Shown here piece by piece: positions 1 to 12,500 of a stretch of DNA of 64,000 bases (its first letter is position 1; each line of letters begins with the position of its first letter). Both the position numbers and the translations under genes were made by a program. The notes below the pieces were generated by a model, which saw only the letters and a list, made by a program, of their open reading frames with translations, searched no databases and was not told the DNA's origin. Source of the DNA: Nautilus pompilius (Eukaryota > Mollusca > Cephalopoda > Nautilida > Nautilidae); the NCBI GenBank assembly GCA_018389105.1, contig JACATO010000092.1:1178001-1242000 (forward strand). The letters are read 5' to 3'.

Positions 1-1139
1 TGGCCTCATATTATATTCCAGATAAGTCTATCTATGAAATAATGGAAAGAAAAACGGGAAGATTAGCCAATTTGACTCATAATCCCACACTGACTTATAA
101 TCCAAAAAATATGGTAATTAATCTTTAAATAAACATGCCTTTGAAGTTGATATGTTAGCAAGGTATTTTCATTAGAATGGTAATGACCTTACCAAAAGGA
201 AGTACATGAATGCCTTCTTGAGCATGCAAGAGCATGTCAAATATCAATTAACCACTATGGTCATGCCAAATTCATGAGGTTTTTGTTGTATACAAAAAAA
301 AAGGGGGGGTGAGGGAGACAGAGCACACAATACATCTATTAATGTAAGAAACAAGCATTTAATAGAGTATAAAATACACTAAGGAAAAAATAGTGAGAGT
401 AAATGTAAATAATACAAAACTGACAACACTAAATGGGTATTTAGTAATACTGAAATTAGGCATAGCTTCCAACCAATTTTAATAATTATACTCTCTTGAT
501 AAGGCAAAAATATTAAGTATCTCCACAATGACATCCAAATATTTAGTTTAACTACACCATATCATAATTACAATCTCATGATACTGTTAAATGCTTCAAA
601 AAAAGCCTGAAAGCATGACCCAGAAATGTTTAAAATAAATAAATAAATAAATTGCTATTTATATTTAATTCTTTATGCATAACAATTTCGAGCAGCAGAC
701 AGCACTATGTAAATAAAATGATGGCAGAACAAATAAATTGAGAAATAAAAACAAACATTCTAGCATGGACATCACAAATAGAAAATCAATTTCTTGTTCT
801 TTCAATTAATACATACATCAACACGATTATTAGTAAATATTTTCCAAATGGTCATTTTTCTTACATAAGACAGAATTTTGTAGCAACAGAAGTTTAAGAA
901 AGTCAACTGCTCATATTTTTAGTTTTTCAGACAACCAACAAAATACAAAAACTAATGCTAACTTTTTTAGCATTTTACAATGAGTCCAACAAAATTCACT
1001 GAGATCACTAAGCAAATTGAGTGCAGCAAAATGGCTTATGGCTTCTGAAAGCTGTACAAACTAGCAGCTACATCAGAAGCTACAGAAGTAGCAAATTCCC
1101 CTTCCAAAACAACAACAAAAAATATTGATATTCAAACCA

Positions 1140-1900
1140 ATCAGAAAAATAAAGCATCTGCTTAAAACTGACTGGCAAAAGATGTCCATTGATATTTTTA
1201 AGGAATTTGGGAAACCCACTAATCTGTGAGAACTGTCCAGAAACTACTTTGAGATTTCAAAATGATGGGATGTTTTGCTAAAGAGTCTGTTGGACCTCAG
1301 AAATGTGGGCCAGGATGTTCTGTTCCAATGAATCATGGTTCCAAAGGTTGGGATCAGATAGTCAGACTTATGTACATTGAAGATTTAGTGAAGCATCCCA
1401 TGGTATGTTAGGGGACTTGTTCTCCAAAATAGAAACAGGCCATATTCATCATATTTGGGTAATAATGAATTGGTTTGATTACCTGGATGTTTTGACCAAT
1501 ATACTAAAACCATTCTAACATGATAATGGTCTGAAACATTCAACTGCCTTCAAGCAGTATCCCACAGATCATAAAATTCCAGTTCTAAAGTGGCCAGCTC
1601 AAAACTCTGATTTGAATCCAAAAAATCTAAGGAACAACATGGACAAAGCTACTGAGATGAAAAAACACAGATATCTGAATCAAGTGTTCCATATTATTCA
1701 GTCAACTTAAGCAGATTGATGTATTTTCTTCAAGACCATGCATAAGTGCTGTCAGACTGTAGTTGATGTTTATGGCTGAGATCAAATGCTAATATTTATT
1801 ATCTGTTTACCTCATGTAATCTATAAAAAATTGCATTTTTGTGACAAAACTTCAGATGTTTTTGATGTGTTCTTGAACTTTTGTTGCAATGAAATTCTGT
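1140..1900 (+). mobile_element. Tc1-like transposase relic
   Basis: Translated conceptually across many stops and shifts, the plus strand shows the order of a Tc1 catalytic domain: a DNGLKHST-like second aspartate motif near 1521-1545, then VLKWPAQNSDLNP near 1581-1622, followed by decayed C-terminal sequence to about 1780. Ends are approximate; no terminal repeats were found. Confidence 0.7.
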
Positions 1901-4139
1901 CATAATGCAAGAAAACTGAGTGTGTGCAAAATATTTATTGCCAATCATTAATGTATATGTTAATCAAAAGAATAAAAAATTGCTTTTCTATCAATGTAAT
2001 GGCTGTGCTGGAATGTTTATTTTCAAAGGTAAGTTTATGCTTGTTCTGCCATCATAAAGTTGTCTGGCGCTGTATGTTTATCCGATTCTTCGATTTATTA
2101 ACTCTTTAAAACCTATCCAAGACAGCTTACTGGATGGATATTAAATGCAAAAAAATTTGCCCCACAGTAATTCATGTTATTGGTTTTTGTTAATAGTAAG
2201 TTCCTTAACACAACCTAAAAAAAAAAAAAAAAATTCTACAAATCACTCCTGAAATGCCATTTGAGTCTTTAGAGTAACCAGTGACATCTGATAATTGTAT
2301 GAAACGTCACGCTTGTCATTAGATGATTAACTATCCACTTCTAGAGTTTATACAGATAGAAATTTCAAAATAACCACCCTTCCAGATATGATATAGCTAA
2401 AATTTTAAGCTACTGGACTTGATCATCCCTATTATCCCCTTCACTCACTTTTTTCATGTGTGTATATGATCTATGCATAGCTTTGACACCACTGTCAGGT
2501 GGTACTGTGTTATAAAGTTAAAAATGTAGAGCTGAATAACCACCATTCATTTTCTGTAAACCGTTCTTATCCTTTTATTTAAAGCACAAGAGTAATATCT
2601 GAGCACATGATTTGGTATACAAACTAATGTCATAGGATGAAAAAAAATAAAATTTAACCTTTAACAATGAAACTGCAAAAACATTTCAAGAATATTTAGA
2701 CCTGGCAAAATAAAAGAAATATGTTCAACACCATAAATCAATTATACTAGCTTAAAATAAAATTTTTTTAAAAAATTCTACTATTTCAGTATAAGTGTGC
2801 ACCCCTGCCATGGCCAATGGATCTATACTGTACTTCCTGCATAGCCAATGATTTCTCCTGCTTATATATAACCACCTATTCCATGTGCTGAGTTTCACCC
2901 ACTAAAAGTCAAGAGAGCGTTATCCTGTTAGTATAAGACACACCTCCCTCCTTGTGTATACAAAACATTGTTTTTAAACCTTCAATCACTTCTGCATGCA
3001 ATAATTACCATCTTCTTCAAAAGTAACCAACAGAACAAACAAAATTTAGTAATAATCATCCAGCATATAAAATATCAAGTCAAAACACATTTTCAATTAG
3101 TCTTTAATAAAGAAAATAAAGCATCTGATTCTACAGAAAGTACATAAAGGGCTACATCTTGGAACTAGGACTTAATATGGACAGCTTCTTGTATGCATTT
3201 TTCAAACTCCAAAGAAATCCAGCTACACTCTGCAACTAGATCTAGTTTAAACCATTTAGCTTGTTGTACAGATGTTAGCAAACAAACAAAATTCACTTTT
3301 AAAATTATATTATGTGCAAGGAATGCGAAATGACTTTAGTACTAAAAGTTTATCATTCTTTATCATAATTTCCCTCACAATTCGTAAACATTATACTACA
3401 ACATAATAGCAAAAAAAGAAAGTTAGTTGAAATGATAATAAATGACTAATTAAAAAAAAGCATTTTAGTAGATGGGGTTAAATTATGAGAGAGAAATATC
3501 TGAAGTACCACAAAATTCATGTAGCTTGAATGTTACTGAAATTGTTCTACGTTTCAAATAGTCTTATATTCACTTTTTAATATAAGCTTTAAAAAAATGT
3601 ATTTTTGCTTTAATTTCCAACATTAGCAATTACCTATTCTGTGACTCAAAGACATGAATAAGTACAGCAAACTGAACAGGCAGTCTTAGACATTGAATAC
3701 ATTTTGTAATAATTTCTGTAGCCTATGCTACAATGAACATGACCTCTGGCAAAAACAAACTCAAAAGCAAAGAGAACAATTATCAGCAACAGTTCTGGAA
3801 TTTCCTAAATTTCACCTACTGATTTATACTGGAAAACCAAAAGTGACACCTTCAAAAAGTACCTTATAATTGTGGTCTTTTATCCATTATATTAAAAAAA
3901 TAATCTCAACGAAAATTAAATGCATACTGATGTATATAGAAATTCTTAAAGAATGAACACATGAAATTATCACACCAAAAGAAAAACAAAAAAATCTTAA
4001 GATATTTTTAAAAATGCAAAAATAAGTGTTTAAGCTTGCATTAAAACATACTTGCTGAAAAAAGTTCTTATACAGATGAAATTTTTCTGTTTACAACAGC
4101 TTTTTAAATCTTGTTAGATTAAATGGATTTTTTGAGAGA
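1901..4139. other. AT-rich, CpG-poor non-coding DNA
   Basis: No gene or element recognised. Presumably intron or 3' flank of RBM25, since exon 8 of that gene ends at a donor. Confidence 0.5.
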
Positions 4140-4780
4140 GAACTATAGCACAATCATCAGAAAATGAACACCTAAGAGCCCTAGGTCACTCAGAGACAGG
4201 GTCCAAACAATATGACATTGCTAGACTATTTGGCATCCATTGGAACACAGTAAGGTTTTGTTGTTTATTTTAATAAGTTACAAATAGAGTTTGGAATCCA
4301 ACCAGAAGTGAAGAAAGGATTAAGAATATTTCTGGCACGGTCACCTACTCAACCACATTAACTGCGTCAAGATACTCATTTTGACCCTGTCAACATAGTG
4401 ACTTCTGCAACCGAAATGAATCCTATCCTAGGGTGTTCTGGAATGTAACCAGTTAGGTAGAAGTTATTCTAGTGTGGATGCATGCATGTCAGCACATCAA
4501 ACCAAAGAATAAGGTTATTTCAGGTAGAAAATGATTTGAATATAACAAGATACCATAATTGCTTATTTAACTATTTCTTAGGGGTCAAAATACTCATGTT
4601 ATCCTATTACAGAATGGAACTCATCCCGCATTATATGGATAGTACAAAATTTTCTTCAGCAGACTTCAAAACACTTTCCTGGCCAGCAATATTACTCAAA
4701 TTGACTATGCTAACAGACCTTGCCAGAACCAGAAATGACTAAGGTGTGGATGCCATAAGCAGAATTTCTGCAATATTTTG
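4140..4780 (+). mobile_element. probable Tc1-like transposase relic, heavily decayed
   Basis: Near 4160-4250 a helix-turn-helix-like peptide (ALGHSETGSKQYDIARLFGI) resembles the start of Tc1 transposases, and the order of later fragments up to about 4740 loosely fits the rest. Many stops. This could be another Tc1/mariner family. Confidence 0.4.
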
Positions 4781-6434
4781 ATGTAACAAAAGATACAAAA
4801 GTTCCAAACAGACATACTAAATATTAAAGCCTTAAATATTACTTATTAAGGATGTTAGAACTAAACACTTGGCAATAAACTGAATATGCATTATTTACTT
4901 AACAAAACTGCATCAAACTTTCAAATCATATTTTACAGGCACACAAAAAATTTGTTTCGAGTCTAAAGACAGGATACATGCAAATTTTAAAACCTTGTAA
5001 CAGATTAAAGTGATAATTAATTATATTAAATATCAAAAATGCCAAATGACAAAGAAAAGGAACAGAAAAACAAAGCAAAAGCTATAAATTAAAAGGTATA
5101 AAAATCATTATTTCAAAACTCCCCTTTATGACCATCATCTTTAAAAAAGTACATCTTCAATCAATTATGGCTAACAGTTTAATATAACAGTTTTTAGTGG
5201 CATTTCAAAGAAATAAAGCAACCAGTTATTATAAACAAACCTATATGAGTGTAAAGATAATTAATGAAGTTAAAATATCTAATTACCATTAAATAAATAG
5301 CTAATAAAGCAATATGCAATACATGCTTTTAAAACTTCCATAAAGTATCCTGATTCCAAAAAAGTCCCTTATAAAACCTCTTTATCACATAACAATTACA
5401 ACCATAATTTCATACATAAGTATATAAAAAATGAAACTTCACATTATACATGATCATCCAAATAGTTGTCATAAAAAAGCCTCTTGACTGGTTTGGTGAT
5501 CATACATGCAGAACATTACAAATTTCAAACTAGCTGATAGCAGCTTCAGATTGGTTTCTTCATACAAACAAATGTAATTAAGATTACTTATTATAGAAAA
5601 TCATGCTGCACAAAATTTGAGCAAGATTGTGGCTAACAACATCAGCATGCATAAGTTTAAGCAAAGTGGAGTTAAGTATTATGACAACATGAATATATGC
5701 AACACTAATTGAACAGCATGACTGACCTAGTAAAATCTTCCTACATTACAACTCTTGTGATCTTGTGTACGTGCGCACGTGAATAAGTTGCAAAATGTTT
5801 TACTTCTTCACAATTCTGAGTTATAAAGAAACAATGTGAAATGCCTTGTCATGACTACATATTTTATAGCAAATTTAAAGTTACTCACAATTTGCTATAA
5901 TACAATACCTGATACTGTACTGCAGTATTAATTTAGTCAACTTTTGCTATAATGAAGATATTCCAAGGACATTAGTGGTTCAATGCCTGCTTTTATAATT
6001 GTTATTATGGCTTTTTGAAACTTTAAATCTAAGAAAACGTTTTAATATTTCAACTTGAAACAAAATATTTTTAAAAAAAGAAAAAGGCACACAAACTGTT
6101 AACTTTACCTAAAAGGTAAGGTAAAGCAGCATAATAGAAACTATTTTCAGAAATCTGCTAACAAAGGTAGCTAAACAGCAAAAATTAAGCTTTCCCAGGC
6201 AGGTACATGTGCAAGCAATTTTTCTTCTTTACTATGATTTGGTCAACTATGTACATGATAATTAGACTGTTCTGACAACACCCTCCCCAAGCACTATTTC
6301 TATAGTTTTAGGATAATGCTGTATAAACTATTTTTTTTCAACTAAAGACCTCCCTAAAATGTGAGGTCCCCCAAAAAAGACACTTGGATTTCTCATAAAA
6401 CAACACTCAGAAACCACCCCCTTCTTATTATATA

Positions 6435-6792
6435 CAGACAGTCCCCAACTTACGTAAGGCTTTGGGTCCTCAATCCTGTAAGTAAGTCGGGGATGATGTA
6501 AAATCATGTAAATAGGCATTGTTGGTGTTAGTATGACAGCTGATTAATCTTGGCCATGATTAAAAGAGTAAAACCTGCATGAATACGACACAAAATGCAC
6601 CACAACAGATGCTGTACACTGGCTTATGAGAAAGGAATTGACCGACCAAAATACTCACCACGCAACAGCCCACAACCCTCCTGTGTGCTGCCAAGCAGTT
6701 CCCTCATAAACACTATTTTTCGGCATGAAATTTAAAAAAAAAAAAAAATTTCAGATCTTATATAAAGTCATATGTAAGTCGGGGACTGCCTG
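6435..6792. mobile_element. Tc1/mariner-type MITE with TA target duplication
   Basis: Terminal inverted repeats CAGACAGTCCCCAACTTAC (left) and CAGGCAGTCCCCGACTTAC (right, reverse complement) flanked by TA on both sides; 358 bp, non-coding. A further GTAAGTCGGGGA copy lies near 6480-6492, so the left end carries an internal inverted copy of the terminal motif. The TA duplication fits the Tc1/mariner/pogo superfamily. Confidence 0.85.
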
Positions 6793-7399
6793 TATATATT
6801 AAATAAATCATGAATATTGGAAAAATATTCATTCTCTTGACTCCCCCCCTTTTAAAGGTAATGCATGATTTTACTAAACAAAACCTTACATACACTTACT
6901 TTTATGTAATTTCCTACAAATAATCAAAGATTAAAAAAATTCTTCCTTAATTTGAGAGCTAAGATTTACATTGTTATTAAGTCACAAGCTATCTGGAACA
7001 CATAACATAGCTGAAAGATTTCCAGTCTTTCTTTAGAAAAAAATCTTAGCTACAACAACACAGTATATATACAAATTGGATCAAAGCCTACAATATATGG
7101 TGAAAAACCTTTGTTTTATTGCTTTAATAACTTTGCCTAATCTCTCTTATTGCTATAATTTTTTTCTATTCATTTGACAAGCAACTGTCATGGTTGTAGG
7201 AAAATTGGGATAAGACTCCCATATTTAAAAATAAAAAAACAAAAACAGACCTTATTAGATGTAAAGATTCAGACCCCTTCTTACATCCATTTAGTTTCAA
7301 AGATGCTCTCTGTCCAATGAAAATTGACTTCTTTTATGTGATGTAATTTGATCACTTTGAAACTGATCTTAAATTCTCAGTAGAAAAGATGCCACTTAC

Positions 7400-7438
7400 C
7401 ATAAACCCTCCTCCTCTCAAATTTCTCTGGATAGCACC
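7400..7438 (-). other. possible further RBM25 mini-exon (speculative)
   Basis: A 39-nt block with a strong donor (TTTATG|GTAAGT), an acceptor GAGTAG|GG and a T-rich tract upstream. It would enter and leave in phase 1, matching the open phase at the end of exon 8, and encode CYPEKFERRRVY. No known RBM25 segment matches clearly, so this may be chance. Confidence 0.2.
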
Positions 7439-9134
7439 CTACTCCATAAAAAAGAAAGTACAAGGTTCAGAAACTAGTAATCTCTTTGTGCATTGACATT
7501 TATATATGATATAAAATAGTAAATGGAGGAAGGGTATGATAAGTAATAATTAAAATCTGTAAACTAAAAAAAAAATATAATAAAACATTACTGACTTCAT
7601 TTAAATTCTGAAAGAAAAAGTATGCTTATGCATAAATAAAAAAAACCATATTTCTTTCTAACTTTGAATTTGTACATTTATCCTTAAAATTCTGCTAGGG
7701 CATTAAAAAAAAAAGCTGACTAGCCACTCCAATAAGGTCTGGAGATGAAAAGAAAACTGATAGGTTTTGTCACTGTGGAGAAAATTAAGACATTTTTAAC
7801 CTTTTGTCTGAAATTTATAGTAAATAAATGTATCCCAATAACAATCTACCATAAGAGAAAGTATAGGAAACATTAAATATGAACAGTTTACATTATAATG
7901 TATGTTTTTTTAAAAAAAGAAATAATCCCAAACCACCATCAGTATGTTTTAAATAATTCATTGATCTGCAGACTAAGATGTTTGTTGTTATTCCTGGTAT
8001 TAGTGATGTACTAGGCATAGCTGTTATCAAGACTAGCAAAATAGTAAATAGTTCAGTGTTTCAGAATAGTTTTACTGCTTTGTTTAATAGCAGATTTAAG
8101 TGCAGTCAGTCCACACTCATGAAGTTCTGAAAATCATTAGATAGATTCACTGAAAAATTCCCAGTTTCAGTTGGTTTCTGACTAGTAACCATCAGGCACA
8201 GGAGTAGGCCAAGGTAAAATTGCCCAAAAAATACTGACCAAGCAACATTAGTAAGACACTTCTAGTGCTCTGCAAATCTTTGGAGAGTTTGTAAATATTC
8301 TTGTCATGTGATGTTCTCATCCTTGAAAATAAATCTTCATGTTCCTGTTTAACAAATTCTAATGCAAATAGCTTATTTACTAAGCAATAGTTTCCTTAAG
8401 AATTGAAGATTTTAAAAATGAACATTGTCACTCAATTTTATAGATATTCAAACCTTATGGTTAAAAAAAAAGGAAAAAAAAAGATTAATTAGAAAAATCG
8501 CTTCCAAAAACAGCCAAACAAACCCAGGTAAGCAATCAGAATAGCTAGTCTTAAGTTGCATTCCCTTATGCAAGAGTGGTCTATTATATCTTGTACAATT
8601 GGTTAATTCTGGCAATTAGTGGAAAAAAATCTCATGCCTGGCAAATAAGGCCAAACAAACCATCAAGGGTTCACCCAACTGATAGTAGTACAGATTGAGT
8701 TTCATTTTAGATTTAGGGTTACCTCCACATTTTTGTAAATAAATTTGAAACACTAATTTCTCTAATATGTTTATTACAAAGTAAAGCATAATCTTAGTCT
8801 CAAACTGTGGTGATTGCATAACCTCATCACTAATTTTTTTCTATTTGCCCAAGTACATTTTTTTGGATATAGTTCTTTTATAACCATATTTTGATGTGTA
8901 TTGTTTGATATTAAAACCTCCTCTGAATCCAATGGGTGGGCTAACTACCTTTATGACAGTACTTACTGCAGTGTTCCGTACATTTCATGCCCTTTTTAAA
9001 GACTAATAGATATTCTTCACATTAGGTTTTGCTCAGGAAAATGCATCAAATGTTTGATTAGCAGTACACTTAGAAATGACAATTAAATATTTTATTTCAT
9101 CATTAATTTGAATGCTTGGTAGTACATACTATCC

Positions 9135-9582
9135 CAGGGGCGTAGCTAGCATTTGTGCCGCCCGGGGCGGTCGTAGAATTTGCCACCCTCTAAATAACGT
9201 AGAATTTCAAAACCTCCAAAAAATTCATTTTTTATTATTTATTTATTGAAAAAAAAGTACTATTAGAAAATAAAAAATTATCAAATATATAATGAGAAAA
9301 TATTGATATCAATTCAAATTAATTAGAAGTGACTCACTTCAAGTGAGCAAATTTCTTTTACAGCAAATTTTAGAAAAACTTCTTCCTTTCAAAAAACTAC
9401 CATTAAAAATTGAACGAAAAATTCAGGAAAAAAAATAATATCTGGAAAAATAGAACGAAAAAATACATTATATATGTAACATACTGTCCTGAACTAAATT
9501 TGACAACCAAAAAATGCCGCCCCCCAAAACGTGCCGCCCGGGGCGGACCGCCCCTGCCGCCCCCCCATTAGCTACACCCCTG
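9135..9582. mobile_element. hAT MITE with perfect 8-bp duplication
   Basis: Inverted ends start CAGGGGCGTAGCTAGC and, in reverse complement, CAGGGGTGTAGCTAAT; flanked by TACTATCC on both sides (9127-9134 and 9583-9590). GC-rich tips around an AT-rich, non-coding centre, 448 bp. The 8-bp duplication and CAGGGG tips are hAT hallmarks. Confidence 0.92.
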
Positions 9583-9590
9583 TACTATCC

Positions 9591-12500
9591 ATGTAAACAG
9601 ATTACATGTATTATTTAAATATTATGTAGACCCTCTTTAGATAGCATGCACCAGAAGTATTAAGCTACTAAGACAAAAAGCATATGATTAAGGCTAATCA
9701 CTTGTCAGTATGCAAAGTTATATTTTCATTTAATTTTTATTTCCTTCTACATCTTCTAGCCATACTTAAAACAAAACAAAAACCACCATTAAAATGAAGC
9801 ACTGACAGATCACTTTCTCCAGTAAAATAAATTATACATTTATCATATTTCAAATGCCCCCCCATATCAAATAAATTTTTTCTACTAACAATTCCTAAGC
9901 AAACAGAAATCTGCTATCTAATAGTACATGATTTGGCTCCTTGAGAATTAGATGGTTTTGCTGTTGTACAAAAAGTTCACCATTATATGAATAAATTGAG
10001 AAGATATACTAACAAAATGTTTCATTGACAGACATTGTCGAAGTTTGTCATGCAAATTAACATAAAATTTTTGGTATAAATTAAATTCATAATCTTAGTA
10101 AAAATAAAGCTAATTGTTATTACGATCAATTTAAAAGGAATGCTATTATTTCAGATTAGTATTTCTATCCATTAATGAATGTAAAAAGTTATTCATAAGT
10201 ATTTTTTTATTTTTTAATATAAAAGTGCTAAACTTGTGAGAATATTATTTCTAGTATTTCATAAATATAAATGTTATAAAACCTAATTTCCAGTATTTAC
10301 CAAAGGTTTTTATTGGGAATTTAACTTCTGTAGCCTTTACAGCATAACTCCAAGGTTGGAATAGATTTTCTCTAAATGTCACTATTTATCCTAAAATAAT
10401 ATCAAAATGTGTGTGCTTCTTTCTTGATCCACATATGCCATACAACTGTCTCATTTAATACATTAGTCAATTCTTTGCTAGCAATGCCATTTAATAAGAT
10501 TTTTAAATACAAATTTCTTAAAATTTATTTTAGTAAAACAAAACAATGAAATGAAGATATTCTCATATGAAAAAAAAAAACTGTACACCATAATTCCTCT
10601 ACATAGAATATAAATTATCCATGATAATTTTTCAAAATATATTGACCATATGGCATTCTCTTGAAAAGATAAAAATTAAAAACCATTTTCTCTCTTATAA
10701 ACATTTAAGTTATAAAAAATTCCTCGATTCTTCATAATTGTAGATTTTACTGTATTTTCTTTCATTCCAAAAAATAAAAATTTATGATCTTATTTTTCTT
10801 ACAAAATAAATTTCAAGAAATCATATATAAAATGAAATTTAGCTAATTATCAAATTTAAAGCATTCACACAGTTCTTCATAACTGTGCGCACACTAATTT
10901 TTTCATGAAAACTATCTTTCACTGACATCATTAAGGTATCGTGGAGAGATGTTGAGTTTCACTTTAAGTATGGATTTTCCTGTTGATGCTTAGTGTCAAA
11001 TGTTAATTACAAAATCTTTATTGCAAAATAAGAGCATAATAATAATTTATGCAGTTTATCATTTGTTGTAAACCTTTAGTATTTTGATCTAAAAAAATAA
11101 TTATTAAAGTTGTACAAGACCAGTAAAATAAAATGCTCTCTTAAAATACTGCTCATTTGAATTGTTAGCAAAAACCAATCAATCACAATATTTTCATTTT
11201 TTAAACAACATAAGTCAGCATAGAGGATTAAGGGAGGAGGCCTTTCTTCCTCAAAATACAAGAAATGAGATTTGCTATTTTCTGTGTGATTTTTTACTTG
11301 ACAGGTAGCATCTGCCATCACACATTATTATACATTTTTTCATTTTATTATTTATATTATGATTTTACTTGCTTGCTTCTTAAGTCATTTTAGACTTTTT
11401 ACCAAAAGACACTTGATCAATACCTACACAGGGAAAGGTCATGTAAGCAATGTTTTCCCCAGAATTCAAAGAAAAAAAAAAAAAGAGGCAGATTTGTTTA
11501 GTTTTGTAATATTTAGTTTTTTTTTTTTTTTTCATTTATATAAAAACAAAACCAAAAAAGTCAAGCACTCAATAAAATAAAAGCTTTAAAGTACAAGATT
11601 TTACTATTCTTTGTGCATTAAAAAAGAAAAATCCGATAAATAACTTAAGTTAAAAGGCTATGATTCACCAACATTAAAACTGCTCCAATGTAATGGGGTC
11701 TGTAAGACATTGCTTAAAAAGCATCTGAGCAACACATTGGCTCTAGATTGATTAGCTAGTCTTTGATAACCAAATATAATCCAAACCATGAACATTTAAC
11801 ATGTCTGGTAATAACTTTGTGTTTGTGCAATGTGATTTCTAGCACTGCATTTAGCAAATTTAAAATTCAATTTGTTTCCAAGCTGAGCGACTTTAATTTT
11901 GTTTCTGTTTCCACACTTAACAGTTCTGAGTAATTGCTTGTATAATCAAGCAAAGATTTAAGTGTTATCTGACATAGTCAAAGTTAAACAGGCTAACTGA
12001 ATAGTAAAATTTGTTTTAATTATTAAAATAAATGCTCATTATTATAGATTTTTCTTCTATAGTTTCATATTATGGGAATAAATAGAAAATAGTTCTTTAC
12101 ACCAATGTAATTGAATTCTTAAGTTTTGATTTACATATTACATTATCTGTATTTTGTGACTATCATTAGATAATCTGAAGATATTTCCCAGAAAGCAAAC
12201 AAATTGTTTGTTAACCATAAAATCTGATTACTACTATAATCTATCAAAATGATCAAAACTAAAAACAGTCAAATGACTATTTTTTTCTATTTCATCACAA
12301 ACTAGAAAGTCTAAAAACAAGCTATTAATATAAAATCTGAACAAACATTAATTTAACAGATACTCTATGTACCAACTAATTACATGTTGTAAACCCACAT
12401 CATCATGCTTAACATTTACATTACACTGTTTATACAACTTACTGCCAAGCCTACTAAAATGAAGTTCTTAAAGAATGATTTTAACAAAGTAAGAGCAACA

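Noticed and set aside
11076..11580. Frames of 73-81 codons near 11.1-11.6 kb
   Set aside because: Low-complexity Phe/Lys-rich translations of A/T tracts without any motif.
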